From: Symsagittifera roscoffensis
Taxonomy: Eukaryota > Xenacoelomorpha > Acoela > Convolutidae
Direction: 5' to 3'
Assembly (NCBI RefSeq): GCF_963678635.1
Contig: NC_087066.1
Coordinates: 3,348,485-3,412,484, forward strand
Length of the DNA stretch: 64,000 nucleotides
Made by a program: the position numbers and the translations under genes. The notes under the pieces are model-generated. The model was not told where the DNA came from. It saw nothing but the letters and a program-made list of their open reading frames with translations, and searched no databases. Below are positions 11,729-20,972 of the stretch, in pieces (positions within the stretch are counted from its first letter, which is position 1; each line of letters starts with the position of its first letter).

Positions 11729-12246
11729 ATGGAACCTATGATGATGCGCTTAAACGGTGGTTTGAACTTGGAAAAATTGAAATGGCTCCGGAAAATGATA
11801 TCCAAAAAAATGGCTCCGGAAAGTGTCGTCCACTTGATTTGACGACACGAAACAACGGACGTAAAAAGATTCAACGTGTTCCAAGATAGATTTGGCTCCC
11901 AATTGTTGAACGTCATCCCGTGCAACATTTTAAGGTTAAAACCGTCGAACCAACAACTCAGAATTGCGATAGGACTTCGATTAGGCTCAAAAATATGCGA
12001 ACGGCATAAATGCGTGTGCGGAAAAGACGTTATCGAGGATGGTTGGCATGGTCTTTCTTGCCTCCATCAGCAAGATTCTAAAGTGCAGGGAGATTATTTT
12101 GAATCAGAGAGATTCAAAAGAGCAGGAAGATTCTCTAGGCATTCAAACCTTAATGCCCCTTTAAAGCAGAGTTTATCTTCTACTCACATTCCGTCTGTTT
12201 TGGAACCATGACACCTCTACAGGACCGATCAGAAGCGACCAGATAG
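11729..12246 (+). pseudogene. Same retroelement ORF, copy 2, upstream portion
   Basis: This continues farther upstream than copy 1 and includes a KKIQRV-like segment, IAIGLRLGSKICE, the finger CVCG...HGLSC, and ends at QKRPD. The family A array is inserted exactly at this RPD motif. The remainder of the ORF (from GLTHVPW) resumes at 31,140 beyond the array. There is a frameshift near 11,886. Copy 1 keeps an uninterrupted version of the insertion site, which defines the empty site. Confidence 0.6.
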
Positions 12247-12789
12247 TGTGACATTCGACCAGAATGAACAAAAATGCAGATTCGGCGATTTCGAATTGTT
12301 AGCAGCTAACCTTCCGAATTGGCAGTTTTAAGAGATTAGTGACATTATTGGGACGATTAGTCAAACGGTGAAGGTCAAGATATTCTGTTATTTTGAAATT
12401 TTAAAAATTCGAATTGAGAAGTCGCACTTCCGAGAAACGGCAAAAACCGCTATTTTGGAAGAAAACCAGAAAAACTCAGAACAAAAATAGTTGCGACGAA
12501 GATAACTACGAGAAAATAGAACATCGGAATCGAAGAAAACAGCAGAGTTAGCAGATACCGTTTCGAATTGCAACGAATGTGTCGCTACAATCTTTGCAAG
12601 GCCGCTCACATCAACGGTGAAGGGTAGAAAAGCAGCCCTCGGGAAGGAAGATAAGGTTGTTATTTCCCCGGATTCAAGAATCCGGAGGGGTCTCGGGACT
12701 ATAAATTGTATCATTTTATATAAACTTTTAGCTTCCCGGTTGTGTTTTGAATTGAATTTATTTAACATCTGAATTCGTTTTACGACGAT
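12247..12789 (+). mobile_element. Family A LTR, 3' truncated (derivative A')
   Basis: Begins TGTGACATTCGACCAG like the complete A LTRs and follows them to ACGACGATGAG, where it jumps to internal element sequence. The word GACGATGAG is common to the LTR and to the acquired internal sequence, so the deletion joined two copies of a short shared word. It includes the perfect hairpin CCGGATTCAAGAATCCGG near 12,660. Confidence 0.85.
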
Positions 12790-12942
12790 GAGGAAGAAGC
12801 ACTATGGCAATCAATGATGGTGTGCTTGTTTATTACCCTCTGGCAAAAGTTCAACTGCGCGGTACTGACCGTTTGCACTGTGCCAATGAGCACGAGTACA
12901 TTGACTGCAGAAGGGAGAAGGCACAATGAAGGAGAACAATAG
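12784..12942 (+). pseudogene. SGNH-hydrolase ORF fragment
   Basis: Fifty-two open codons beginning DDEEEALW and continuing into a hydrophobic MMVCLFITLWQKF...CAVLTVC segment, ended by TAG. The acidic start overlaps the point (SSDEKE) at which the long A copy is truncated just after its GTNN block. I therefore read this as the next part of the same SGNH ORF, retained here and deleted in the long copy. Only a fragment; it is followed by a frame change into ORF T. Confidence 0.5.
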
Positions 12943-13510
12943 ACAGGAGGCACCAACGAGAGAACAATTGCAGAAATTGGATTTTCTGAAAGATTTAGAT
13001 CTTTTTGAGACAACGTGCAAGATTCTGAACATTCCGATGGAATTGAAAAAGATATGGGCAAGGAGACGACTGATGCCATGGTTTAGAGCCAACATGACTG
13101 CATGGTTGTATGAGTATGCCAAGAAGCATATGTCGAAGCACGGCAGAGTGTACTGTGTGTATCAGCTGGACATTGGGGCAGGAGCTTTCAAGCGAGCTTT
13201 CGTGACTCATCGGAATGCAGTGACCACTGCTATAAAGAGAATTTCCAGGACAAATGAACGTAATGAAAGAGAGAAGGAAGAGATGTTGAAGGAAGATTTG
13301 GAGTGAAACGTGACGTTGTGTCTCGACAACAGCTTCTGCAGGAATAGAGAATCTAATGTGGATCCCCTACCTTGTTGTAAACAAAGGGTAGAAGAGCAGA
13401 AGTGTTGGAGGACTGCTTCCAACAGCGTCAGAATAGCTAAAGATGTGCTGCAAGACACAGAAACTGAAAGTGCAGAGTCAATGTCGCAGGAGGAGGAGAT
13501 GGAGCATTGA
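12926..13510 (+). pseudogene. Accessory ORF T, C-terminal part (derivative A')
   Basis: Homologous to the C-terminal part of the 440-codon ORF T of element B. Shared landmarks are LMPWFRA, a Y-E-x-A-K-x-H-M-S helix, QLDIG-x-GA-x-KRAF and THRNAVTTA-x-KR. A stop interrupts it at 13,304-13,306, after which the same frame resumes through CRNRES to PLPCCKQR and on to a stop at 13,508-13,510. At the position where other A copies and B have UGA this copy has TGT (Cys), so the C-terminal extension is open here. Function unknown. Confidence 0.65.
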
Positions 13511-14341
13511 CAAATGTCCGGAAGACAAGATGCAAAAAGAAACGAAATTAAAAGAATTTAGAAGTTTTAGAACTTCTAAACGACGAAAAAAGAGGAAAAA
13601 AAAAGAAGTGACGAAAAGAAGAAGTTGAAACTCAGAATTGTTTTATGTGTGTGAAAAGAACTCAAGTGAGAAACTAAGCAACCAATTTTAATTAAAAATT
13701 GAAACATTTAGTTGAGTTTTGGACATTAAAGAATTTGTTGCATTTATAAATTTGCATTTTGATTTTGGTTAGTGGCTTTAGAGACACTTACTATTTATTT
13801 ATAAAGGCTTGAGTAAAGAGCATATTTAAACATTCCAGCCTGCATGACTGTTTTTAATCAACTAGGAAAACTGATCACTTTGTGATGAAATGAAAGGCTT
13901 GGGTAATCTCTCGAAGAGGAAGATTGTTTCATTGTTCTTCCTAGCCACAGAGTTCCTTAATTTTAATATTCAGGACAAAAACAGCCAAAATTTTCGAAGG
14001 GAAGAAGCATAGTATGATAATTTTAGCTTGTTGGTTGGCAAGACTGTCCTGCATACTAACATCTTTTAAAACCTAGGAGAAAAAGTGTTAAATCAGGGCG
14101 TTGACATTGGAAGTCAGAAAAGATGTTTTATCTTAAATCATATCCCCAAAGTGCAGATTAGTGAAAGAATTTGGAAGGCTATAGTAGTGTAGTATGATGC
14201 CATTTATATTCTGCAGTGAGTCGATATGACGTGGATAACAGTAATTTCGTGCATTTTGTAAATTCTGTTCGATGACACTGTACCAATTTTACGAACAATG
14301 CGAGATTCAATGAAGACATTGACCGGGCTGTCCCGGGATTA
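13511..14341 (+). other. 3' noncoding region of derivative A' with PPT-like end
   Basis: Colinear with 29,425-30,224 of the long A element. It ends in GACCGGGCTGTCCCGGGATTA immediately before the next LTR (motif at 14,321-14,341). No gene seen. Confidence 0.7.
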
Positions 14342-15252
14342 TGTGACATTCGACCAGAATGAACGAAAATGCAGATTCGGTAATTTTGAGTTGTTAGCAA
14401 CTAACCTTCCGAATTGACAGTTTTGAGAGATTAGTGACGTTATTGGGACGATTAGTCAAACGGTGAAGGTCAAGATATTCTGTTATTTTTAAATTTTAAA
14501 AATTCGAACTGAGAAGTCGCACTTCTGAGAAACGGCAAAAACCGCCATTTGGAGAAAAACTAGAAAAAATCAGAACAACAATAGTTGCGACAAAGATAAC
14601 TACGAGAAAATAGAATATCGGAATTGAAGAAAATAGCAGAGTTAGCAGAGACCGTTTCGAGTTGCAACGATTGTGTCGCTACAATTGTTGCAAGGCCGTT
14701 CACATCAACGGTGAAGGGTAGAAAAGCAGCTCTCCGGAAGGAAGATAAGGTTGTTATTTCCCCGGATTCAAGAATCCGGAGGGGTCTCGGGACTGGAATT
14801 TGTATAATTTTATATAAACTTTTAGCTTCCCGGTTGTGTTTTGAATTGAATTTATTTAACATCTGAATTCGTTTTACGACGATGAGAAGCTAGGAATTAA
14901 GGGAAAGGGTTGATCCATCTTCGATGGAGATGATGATTTCTATCTACTGAACAAAAACAATCGTAATATAGTAAATAGTAGTACTCCTGTTTTTAGGAGT
15001 GACCTCGTGGTCTGGGGATACTGAGACTCAGCCATGAGCTCACTAAGTTTGCATGTAATTAAGTTAATTTGACCGTTCTGGCCGAAGCCTGAGAACAGTA
15101 ACGTTTTTGTCGACCCGATGTTAGAAAGACCACCAAAAGAACTGGTATGGTAGAGACGGTGAAAAGCATGTAGAGCTCTGTTTAGACGTTGGCCAGTGTC
15201 TTAGAACCTAGCTTTATTTTCCGTCGATATGTACTTGCGGTCGAATGTTACA
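14342..15252 (+). mobile_element. Family A LTR, complete
   Basis: About 911 bp, from TGTGACATTCGACC to TCGAATGTTACA, TG...CA ends. It serves as 3' LTR of derivative A' and 5' LTR of the next derivative. Contains the CCGGATTCAAGAATCCGG hairpin near 14,761. Confidence 0.9.
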
Positions 15253-15264
15253 TAGATGTTTTTA

Positions 15265-15284
15265 TGGCGCTCCTGGTTGGGCCC
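15265..15284 (+). promoter_or_regulatory. Primer-binding site
   Basis: TGGCGCTCCTGGTTGGGCCC lies 12 bp after the LTR end. It starts with TGG, the complement of a tRNA 3' CCA. Element B has the near-identical TGGCGCTCTTGGGTGGGCC at the same spacing. A tRNA ending in CAGGAGCG plus CCA would fit; tRNA-Asn is a guess. Confidence 0.7.
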
Positions 15285-15288
15285 GATG

Positions 15289-15527
15289 GTGCTCTTGACG
15301 CCTCGAGAAATGAGTCAAACGACAGAAACGCGACTCGCAGCTACAACAGGTCGAGTGACAATCCCGGACCCGAGTGATACCTTAGGTGACCCAGACGTGG
15401 AGCAGACGATGAGGAAGCTGATAGAGACAGCTGGACGAATAGTGGCCAACAGGAATGCGCCAGGTTCCGGGGTGACTGCACCCTATGGAACGGTTGACGA
15501 TATGGGCAGAGTACAGCTCTCCCAAGA
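15289..15527 (+). pseudogene. N-terminal fragment of SGNH ORF fused to the PBS
   Basis: This matches the first 75 or so codons of the ORF at 27,807 (LLTPREMSQTTETRL onward). It is joined directly behind the primer-binding site at the shared word CCCGATGG and fused at its 3' end to LTR sequence near ACAAAAATGCAG. It is thus an internal deletion derivative lacking gag, pol and everything else. Confidence 0.7.
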
Positions 15528-16104
15528 CAAAAATGCAGATTCGGAGATTTCGAACTGTTAGCCATTAACCTTCCGAATTGAAAATTTTAAGAGATTAGTG
15601 ACGTTATTGGGACGATAAGTCAAACGGTGATGGTCAAGATATTCTGGTATTTTGAATTTTTAAAATCGGCTTCTAGCTTCCCGGTTGTGTCTTGAATTGA
15701 ATTCATTTAACATCTGAATTCGTTTTACGACGATGAAAAGCTAGGAATTAAGGGAAAAGGTTGATCCATCTTCGACGGAGATGATAATTTTTATCTTCTG
15801 AACAAAAACAATAGTAATATGGTAAAAAGTAGTAACCCTGCTTTTAGGAGTGACCTCGTGGTCTGGGGATACTGAGACCCAGCCATGAGCTCACTAATTT
15901 TGCATGTAAACAAGTTAATTTGAGCGTTCTGGTCGAGGCCGGAGAACAGTAACGTTTTTGTCGACCCGATGTTAGAAAGACCACCAAAAACACTGGTTTT
16001 GGTAGAGACGGTGAAAAGCATGTAGAGCTCTGCTTAGACGTTGGCCAGTCGTTTTAGAACCTAGTTTTTTTTCTGTCGATATATACTTCCGGGCGAATGT
16101 TACA
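15527..16104 (+). mobile_element. 5' LTR of long A element, truncated
   Basis: It lacks the first ~23 bp and has a second internal deletion of roughly 320 bp near 15,665, but ends with a normal GGGCGAATGTTACA. The primer-binding site after it has decayed to AGGCGCTCCGGGGTG. Confidence 0.8.
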
Positions 16105-16369
16105 TAGATGTTTTAAGGCGCTCCGGGGTGTTATTCTTTTTTAACATCATGACCGGCAGAACCGTTAACGAGCACTCCGCGCCGAGCGGATTCTCATAAT
16201 AACGCCCTTAATAGGCCCTAACCGCGGGGGCGGAAGGGTAGTTCGGAACCCGAAAGCCTTCCGGATTACCGTGAATAGCTTTTTATCCTAGTTAAGACCG
16301 AAAAATCACGTTCCAGGAAGGGTGGGGGGATTGGCCGTCCCCTCGTTCCCTGAGAGGTTTGTGACCAAA

Positions 16370-16485
16370 AACACTTAAAGATATATACAAAAATAAACAA
16401 AAAGTAGTATAGTACCCAAGAAAAACAAATAATATAAAAAAATAACCGAAAAAACCAAAAACAGTAAAAAGGTAAAAAATCAGTA
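16370..16485 (+). other. A-rich leader tract, conserved in B
   Basis: A purine and A-rich run with ACCCAAGAAAAAC and AAAAACCAAAAACAGTAAAA. The B leader has the same kind of tract on its sense strand (61,195-61,370), including CCAAGAAAAAG and ACCAAAAACAGTAAAA. Possibly an unstructured leader segment; role unknown. Confidence 0.5.
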
Positions 16486-16886
16486 GAAATCATCCCCCCA
16501 GACAAGATGTGATCCGACCCTCCCGTTTGTTGTTGATAGATATATTGTTATTACAGGCATTTATATAAATCAGAATTGTTACGATAATTTTTGTAGCCGG
16601 TTTGTGAGGCTTGTACTATAGGGTTGTTTGAGTATTTAAGCACGTTAATGCTAAACTGCGCTCAATCCGGAAGGGTCCGCTGATTTGCCCTCAATCCGGA
16701 GGGGTCTTGGGAGAAGACTGATCCGACAAGCAGTACAAGGAGCAACAAGAAGGGGCTCAAAGACAACAACAGCTGACTGTTGGGTATCGTTAACAAGTTT
16801 TGTATCCCTTTTGGTACAAAAAATAAGATGGTAATCTGTGGGGGGCACGACAGTGCTGCACTGCAGTGACCCTTCACCGAACTGCG

Positions 16887-16919
16887 AAAATCCGAGTTAA
16901 GCACCTTAGTTCGGATTTT
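16887..16919 (+). other. Leader stem-loop
   Basis: AAAATCCGA (16,887-16,895) can pair with TCGGATTTT (16,911-16,919) around a 15-base loop. A weaker version may exist in B near 60,830-60,870. Confidence 0.4.
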
Positions 16920-18089
16920 GAACAAACCCGGAGGGGCATAGTATTACTAATATTATTAATTATATAGCCTATATTAGTAGTCCTATATCGTTTTTCAGTG
17001 AAAAACCCAGTAAGCGGACCGTTTTTAGGGTCAAAATAGCAATATTTTGATCCCCCCACAAATCGCGATTTTTGAAATATCGATATTTTTTGAAACGAAA
17101 AAAAGCACTAAATTAGTGAGTTACATTGTAACTGTGCTAGTATAGTAGGTAGAACGGGTTGAGTTTAGTTCAGAAGTGGTTGGAACTATTTTGGTACCAA
17201 AAACCGAATTTTCGCAATTTTTGAGAAAACGGAACACTATAAAATCAGAAGTCTTTTTGAAATTTTTGAGTTAGGACAGTAAAAAAAGTTGTTCTGACCA
17301 CGTCCACTAGTGAATTTACAGGTTTAACGACCCGTTTCCCAAAAACCTTCCGGATTACAGGGAAATCGAACTTATAGTGTTTGATTCTGTGGATTCATCA
17401 ATCCGGAGGGGTCCAAATAGCATAGTTTTTTTGCAAATTTTTTCAACTAAAGCGTTTTAGATCAAGTTTTTTGCATTGAACTAGAAGAGTATAGGCCTTC
17501 TGAGCTCGGATCAATATTTTTTAGGTCGAAAAGAACAGAATTGCGAAAAAAGTTAGGCGGAACCTATAAGTGAGAAAATTTTTGAATTTAGAGAAAAGAC
17601 GTTTTGGTTAATAACTTTGGAACGACTGGACAGATCCAGTTGATATTGGTACCATTAGATCAGAAATTAGCTGAGCTTACTAATAGGAACAAAATTACTA
17701 TTTCGAAATTATTCGAAAAAATAAGCGTAAAAATTTTTTGAGACTGTTTTTATCAAATTCACCAATTAGGGAGGGTAGACCCCTCACGTTTTATTAAAAT
17801 TTTTTAGAAAACCCTTACACCCCTACCGAAGGATAGAAACGGTTGAATAAGGCAATTTTACGCTGTACTAGACAAAAAAGGAAGTCTAAAGGCACCAGAA
17901 AACCTTGATCGAGCCGAAATTAGTTAGCGTGAATTGTCAAATAAGAGGCTTAACTTCAATCCGTAAGGGTCAAGGGACGAACCACATACCCTTCCTAGTT
18001 GATACAGACAGCACAATAGCATCGGAGAACTTAACCGGATGCGTACAGGTTGAAAATCAAGGAAGTCTCGGAAAAGCTATTTTTACAAA

Positions 18090-18330
18090 ACCGGAGGGGT
18101 CCCAATCCGGAGGGGTCCAAATTTTTTCTAATTCGGAGGGGTCCCAATCCGGAGGGGTCTTGTTTTCACAAAACCGGAGGTGTCCCAATCCGGAGAGATC
18201 TTACATTAGCTAACCCAGAGGGGTCCCAATCCGGCGGGGTTTCAATTTTGCCAATCCAGAGGGGTCCTATTTTAACCAATCCGGATGGGTACTGTTTTTT
18301 GTCAACCCGGAGGGGTATTATTTTTGTTTA
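18090..18330 (+). repeat. Cluster of CCGGAGGGGTC repeats
   Basis: About a dozen copies or one-off variants of CCGGAGGGGTC(C), often paired as AATCCGGAGGGGTCCC, lie within 240 bp. Further single copies occur at 16,666, 16,698, 16,928 and 17,400 and in the A LTRs. The spacing is irregular, so it is neither a simple satellite nor a CRISPR. Confidence 0.85.
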
Positions 18331-18553
18331 AGGACTTAGGTAAACAGAAGAAAAGATTATAGTGAGGGGTATTAGGTTATTAAGAGACAGGATAGGAACC
18401 AGTGACTGCACTGGTAACTTGCCTTTCAAAAAAAGACCAGACCAAAACAAAACAGGTCCAAACTCGGATATTCGCGACACTAAGTCTAAATTAAAAAAGA
18501 GTGTGTAACTCATTGGTGTGGATTAAAACCCAAAACGTGTTTGAGAAAAGTGA

Positions 18554-18640
18554 CTGCCCTGAGGATTTTAGTAGGTCTAGCTCGGGCAGCCCGAAGGCAG
18601 ATAGGTAATAGGAGACTCGGTGGGTGCAATAGACGCCCAC
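18554..18640 (+). promoter_or_regulatory. Conserved leader RNA stem-loops (A copy)
   Basis: SL1: CTGCCC, U, GAG ... CTC, GGGCAG (18,554-18,589). SL2: GTGGGTG, loop, CGCCCAC (18,620-18,640). Two copies in the B leader fold in the same way with compensatory changes (58,985-59,078 and 59,169-59,263). They lie 0.4-0.5 kb before gag. A packaging, dimerisation or translation signal is a reasonable guess. Confidence 0.6.
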
Positions 18641-19050
18641 TTGAGAAAATTACTGCCTTCAAATAGGGAAAGCTTTTTCGTTAAAATACAAGTTTGACTA
18701 TTGTACTGCGATCGACTTAAAGTACAGTATACTTAAGTCTTACATAGAAATATTTTTGTTTTGTTATTTCTGGTTTTAAATCAACAATTTGTGCTTGATT
18801 GGGTAGTAAGTACACTATCTTTTAAATTGACTGAGATCATTATACTGTGCTAGTTCTCAAATCTTACGACTGATAATCGATTATTGTGAATAAATTGTAT
18901 ATACGCTGTACTGTCATAACATACAAGAATTCGTGGTCACTATTTAATAGAAACTTTTGGAATTTATTGTGTTGTGTTATTATTATCAGTAGTCAAACTA
19001 AAAGGACACTAGCAATCGAATTGAGTATATAGGTAGTAAGAAGTGGTAAA

Positions 19051-20972
19051 TTGAGTTTGAGTCTAGACAAGTCAAGGATACCTAAGCTATGTGATAGCTC
19101 CAGGAAATTCATACCTGAAAAGCAAAGAAAAGCAATGACCGACCTTTTTGTGGAACGGATCACACGAACCCGGACCGACAAAGGGGAGACGGTTTCAGGC
19201 AGAATGGTTGAAACCAGGAGTCAAAAGTCCTCAGAAGAGCGAAAAGCTATGCTAGAAGTGGAGGACCATCCGGACCAGGCCATGAATGAAAACCGGGAAA
19301 TACATGGACCGGAGGGGACAGGAAACAGAAGGCTGGCGAGTGAATCTACTCCGGTAGAACAAGGCCAAGATTTTGCCACTTCCACCGGGACACGAGAGAA
19401 GATGTCAGAACTGTCCGACATCTCTACTGAAATTGTGGCAACTAGATCTCCCACAGACAACACCTTGATGGCAGGCATGACGGAGAAACAGGCAACGTCC
19501 TCATAGTTTTCAGAAAGAGTGAAGAACACTTTCGGAAACATCTTTCCATTCACCATTGAGTGGGTACAGGAGATGAAGGTGAATCCCAAGAGGAAGAAGA
19601 GGACGATGATGAGCAAGTTGACTTTGGATCTCGAGTCAGCCTCAATAGTTCGACCCAGGAGAATGAGGCATACACCGACAGAGAGACTGGAACCATGGAC
19701 AAGTTTGGTGTGGTGAGAACGATAAGCAAAGAAACAAACACCTCAGGCCAGTCAAGAGACTTTGTGAGTATGAAAAATTTGGAAGCGCAAGCTGGGGAGA
19801 TTAGAAACATAGGGGTAAGCAATGCATCGGCGAATCCAGAGGTGGATAATGAAAAGACGTCGAGGCAGAGAATCAAAACCCGAATCTCGACCAGCACAAA
19901 GCTACCTGGGATCGACAGGGTGACACCGCCACTAGTGACGCCACTAGTGGATAACGGAGCATCAATTGAAGAAGTCTTGAACAACATAGTGGGCAGTATA
20001 GGAGAACAAAATGAACAGAGAGAGTGAACTAGAGAGAGCAGTCCACTTTGAATGGGAAAGTCTGCGGGAAGAAATAAACCGCAATAGACAAGAAGGTGGT
20101 AGAAGCGAAAAAAGCTTGAAGGAAAGAACGGACGAGCACATAGCAAAGAACTTCTCGCGAATGGCAAGAGAAGCGGAACAGAGAGATTTACGCTTAAGAG
20201 ACGACATGGAGAAGTTAAGGATTCAGCAAGAACAGTCTCTTGGGACTCTTGACACAAAGATAGATGCGATGATGGAGAGTTGAACTCAGGCTATCATGGA
20301 TAGGTTGGACGGGCTACTAGGCAGCAATAGTGGACCAAAAGAAGGAGAATCGAACTCGGGAGGTCCCAGCAGGGAGCCGAGGGTGAACTTCAATGACCAT
20401 CAAAGAAGGAGGACATGTGGATCCACTAGAGGTAGGGGCAGTTCGTCAGGATATGCCACAAGGAATAATAGAACATGGGGCCCAAACAGTAGAGCAAGTT
20501 AAACAGGGAACAGACAGACCTCAAACGAACGACCGACGCAAGGCACACATGCGACTGGGAGAGATGATTCCGGTAAAAGGAGACATGCGAGCCCAGGGAG
20601 GAGTCATGTAGGCCAAGGGTGAAACAGTCACGGCGATTCGGATTGTAGGGATGCACCGAATACAGAGCCCTTAACAGGGGGCGATGATACTCAGGCGCGG
20701 TACCCAAGAGATGCTACGACAATGGCCACAGCCTTTGAACCCCTAAACAGGTCTTTGGAGACATTCCTGACGAGGTTATCCAGAAATAATGAATGCAGTG
20801 AAAAGTCTAGAAGAGTCTTTAAGATACCAAGTTGCTATAAAGACGAATCTGACAGCTGCATTGACACCTGGATAGAATGATGAAACTGCATTTTGAGGAA
20901 GAAGACCTGTCAGAAAGGCAGGAGTGCATTGTGCTCACCAGTAACGTTGAAGGGACAGCCCTAAACTGTGTG
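19051..20972 (+). pseudogene. gag: gag of element A, dead
   Basis: Homologous to the Gag part of B. It has an N-terminal SRIPKL...RKF segment, an acidic low-complexity region (about 19,560-20,020), a coiled-coil-like stretch (20,011-20,280) and the capsid start (AFEPLNRSLETFLT, SCIDTWIE) near 20,735-20,880. The frame changes at least four times and has stops. At about 20,972 the capsid sequence jumps to the region just before protease, so the rest of capsid and both zinc knuckles (some 320 codons in B) are missing. Gag normally forms the virus-like particle and packages RNA; this copy cannot. The exact start is uncertain because no ATG precedes the SRIPKL region. Confidence 0.75.

Larger units (their letters stand above)
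16105..19050 (+). other. 5' leader of element A
   Basis: No protein gene seen. It is colinear with the leader of B at several points: the decayed PBS, an A-rich tract (about 16,370-16,485), a GGACAAGATGTGATCC-like word (16,500), TTTAAGCACGTTAATG (16,635), a stem at 16,887-16,919, the CCGGAGGGGTC cluster (18,090-18,330) and two conserved stem-loops (18,554-18,640). Frames such as the 93-codon one at 18,050 only translate the repeats. Confidence 0.7.

Noticed and set aside
11876-12211. 111-codon frame as a stand-alone gene
   Set aside because: It is the finger-containing part of a decayed, split retroelement ORF; upstream sequence is out of frame and downstream sequence is displaced by element A.
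18090-18330. CRISPR array
   Set aside because: Repeats are about 11 bp, degenerate and irregularly spaced in a eukaryotic retroelement leader.
18050-18331. 93-codon frame with repeated GPNPEGS-like peptide
   Set aside because: The peptide only translates the CCGGAGGGGTCCC leader repeats; the repeats are irregularly spaced and also occur where no frame is open.
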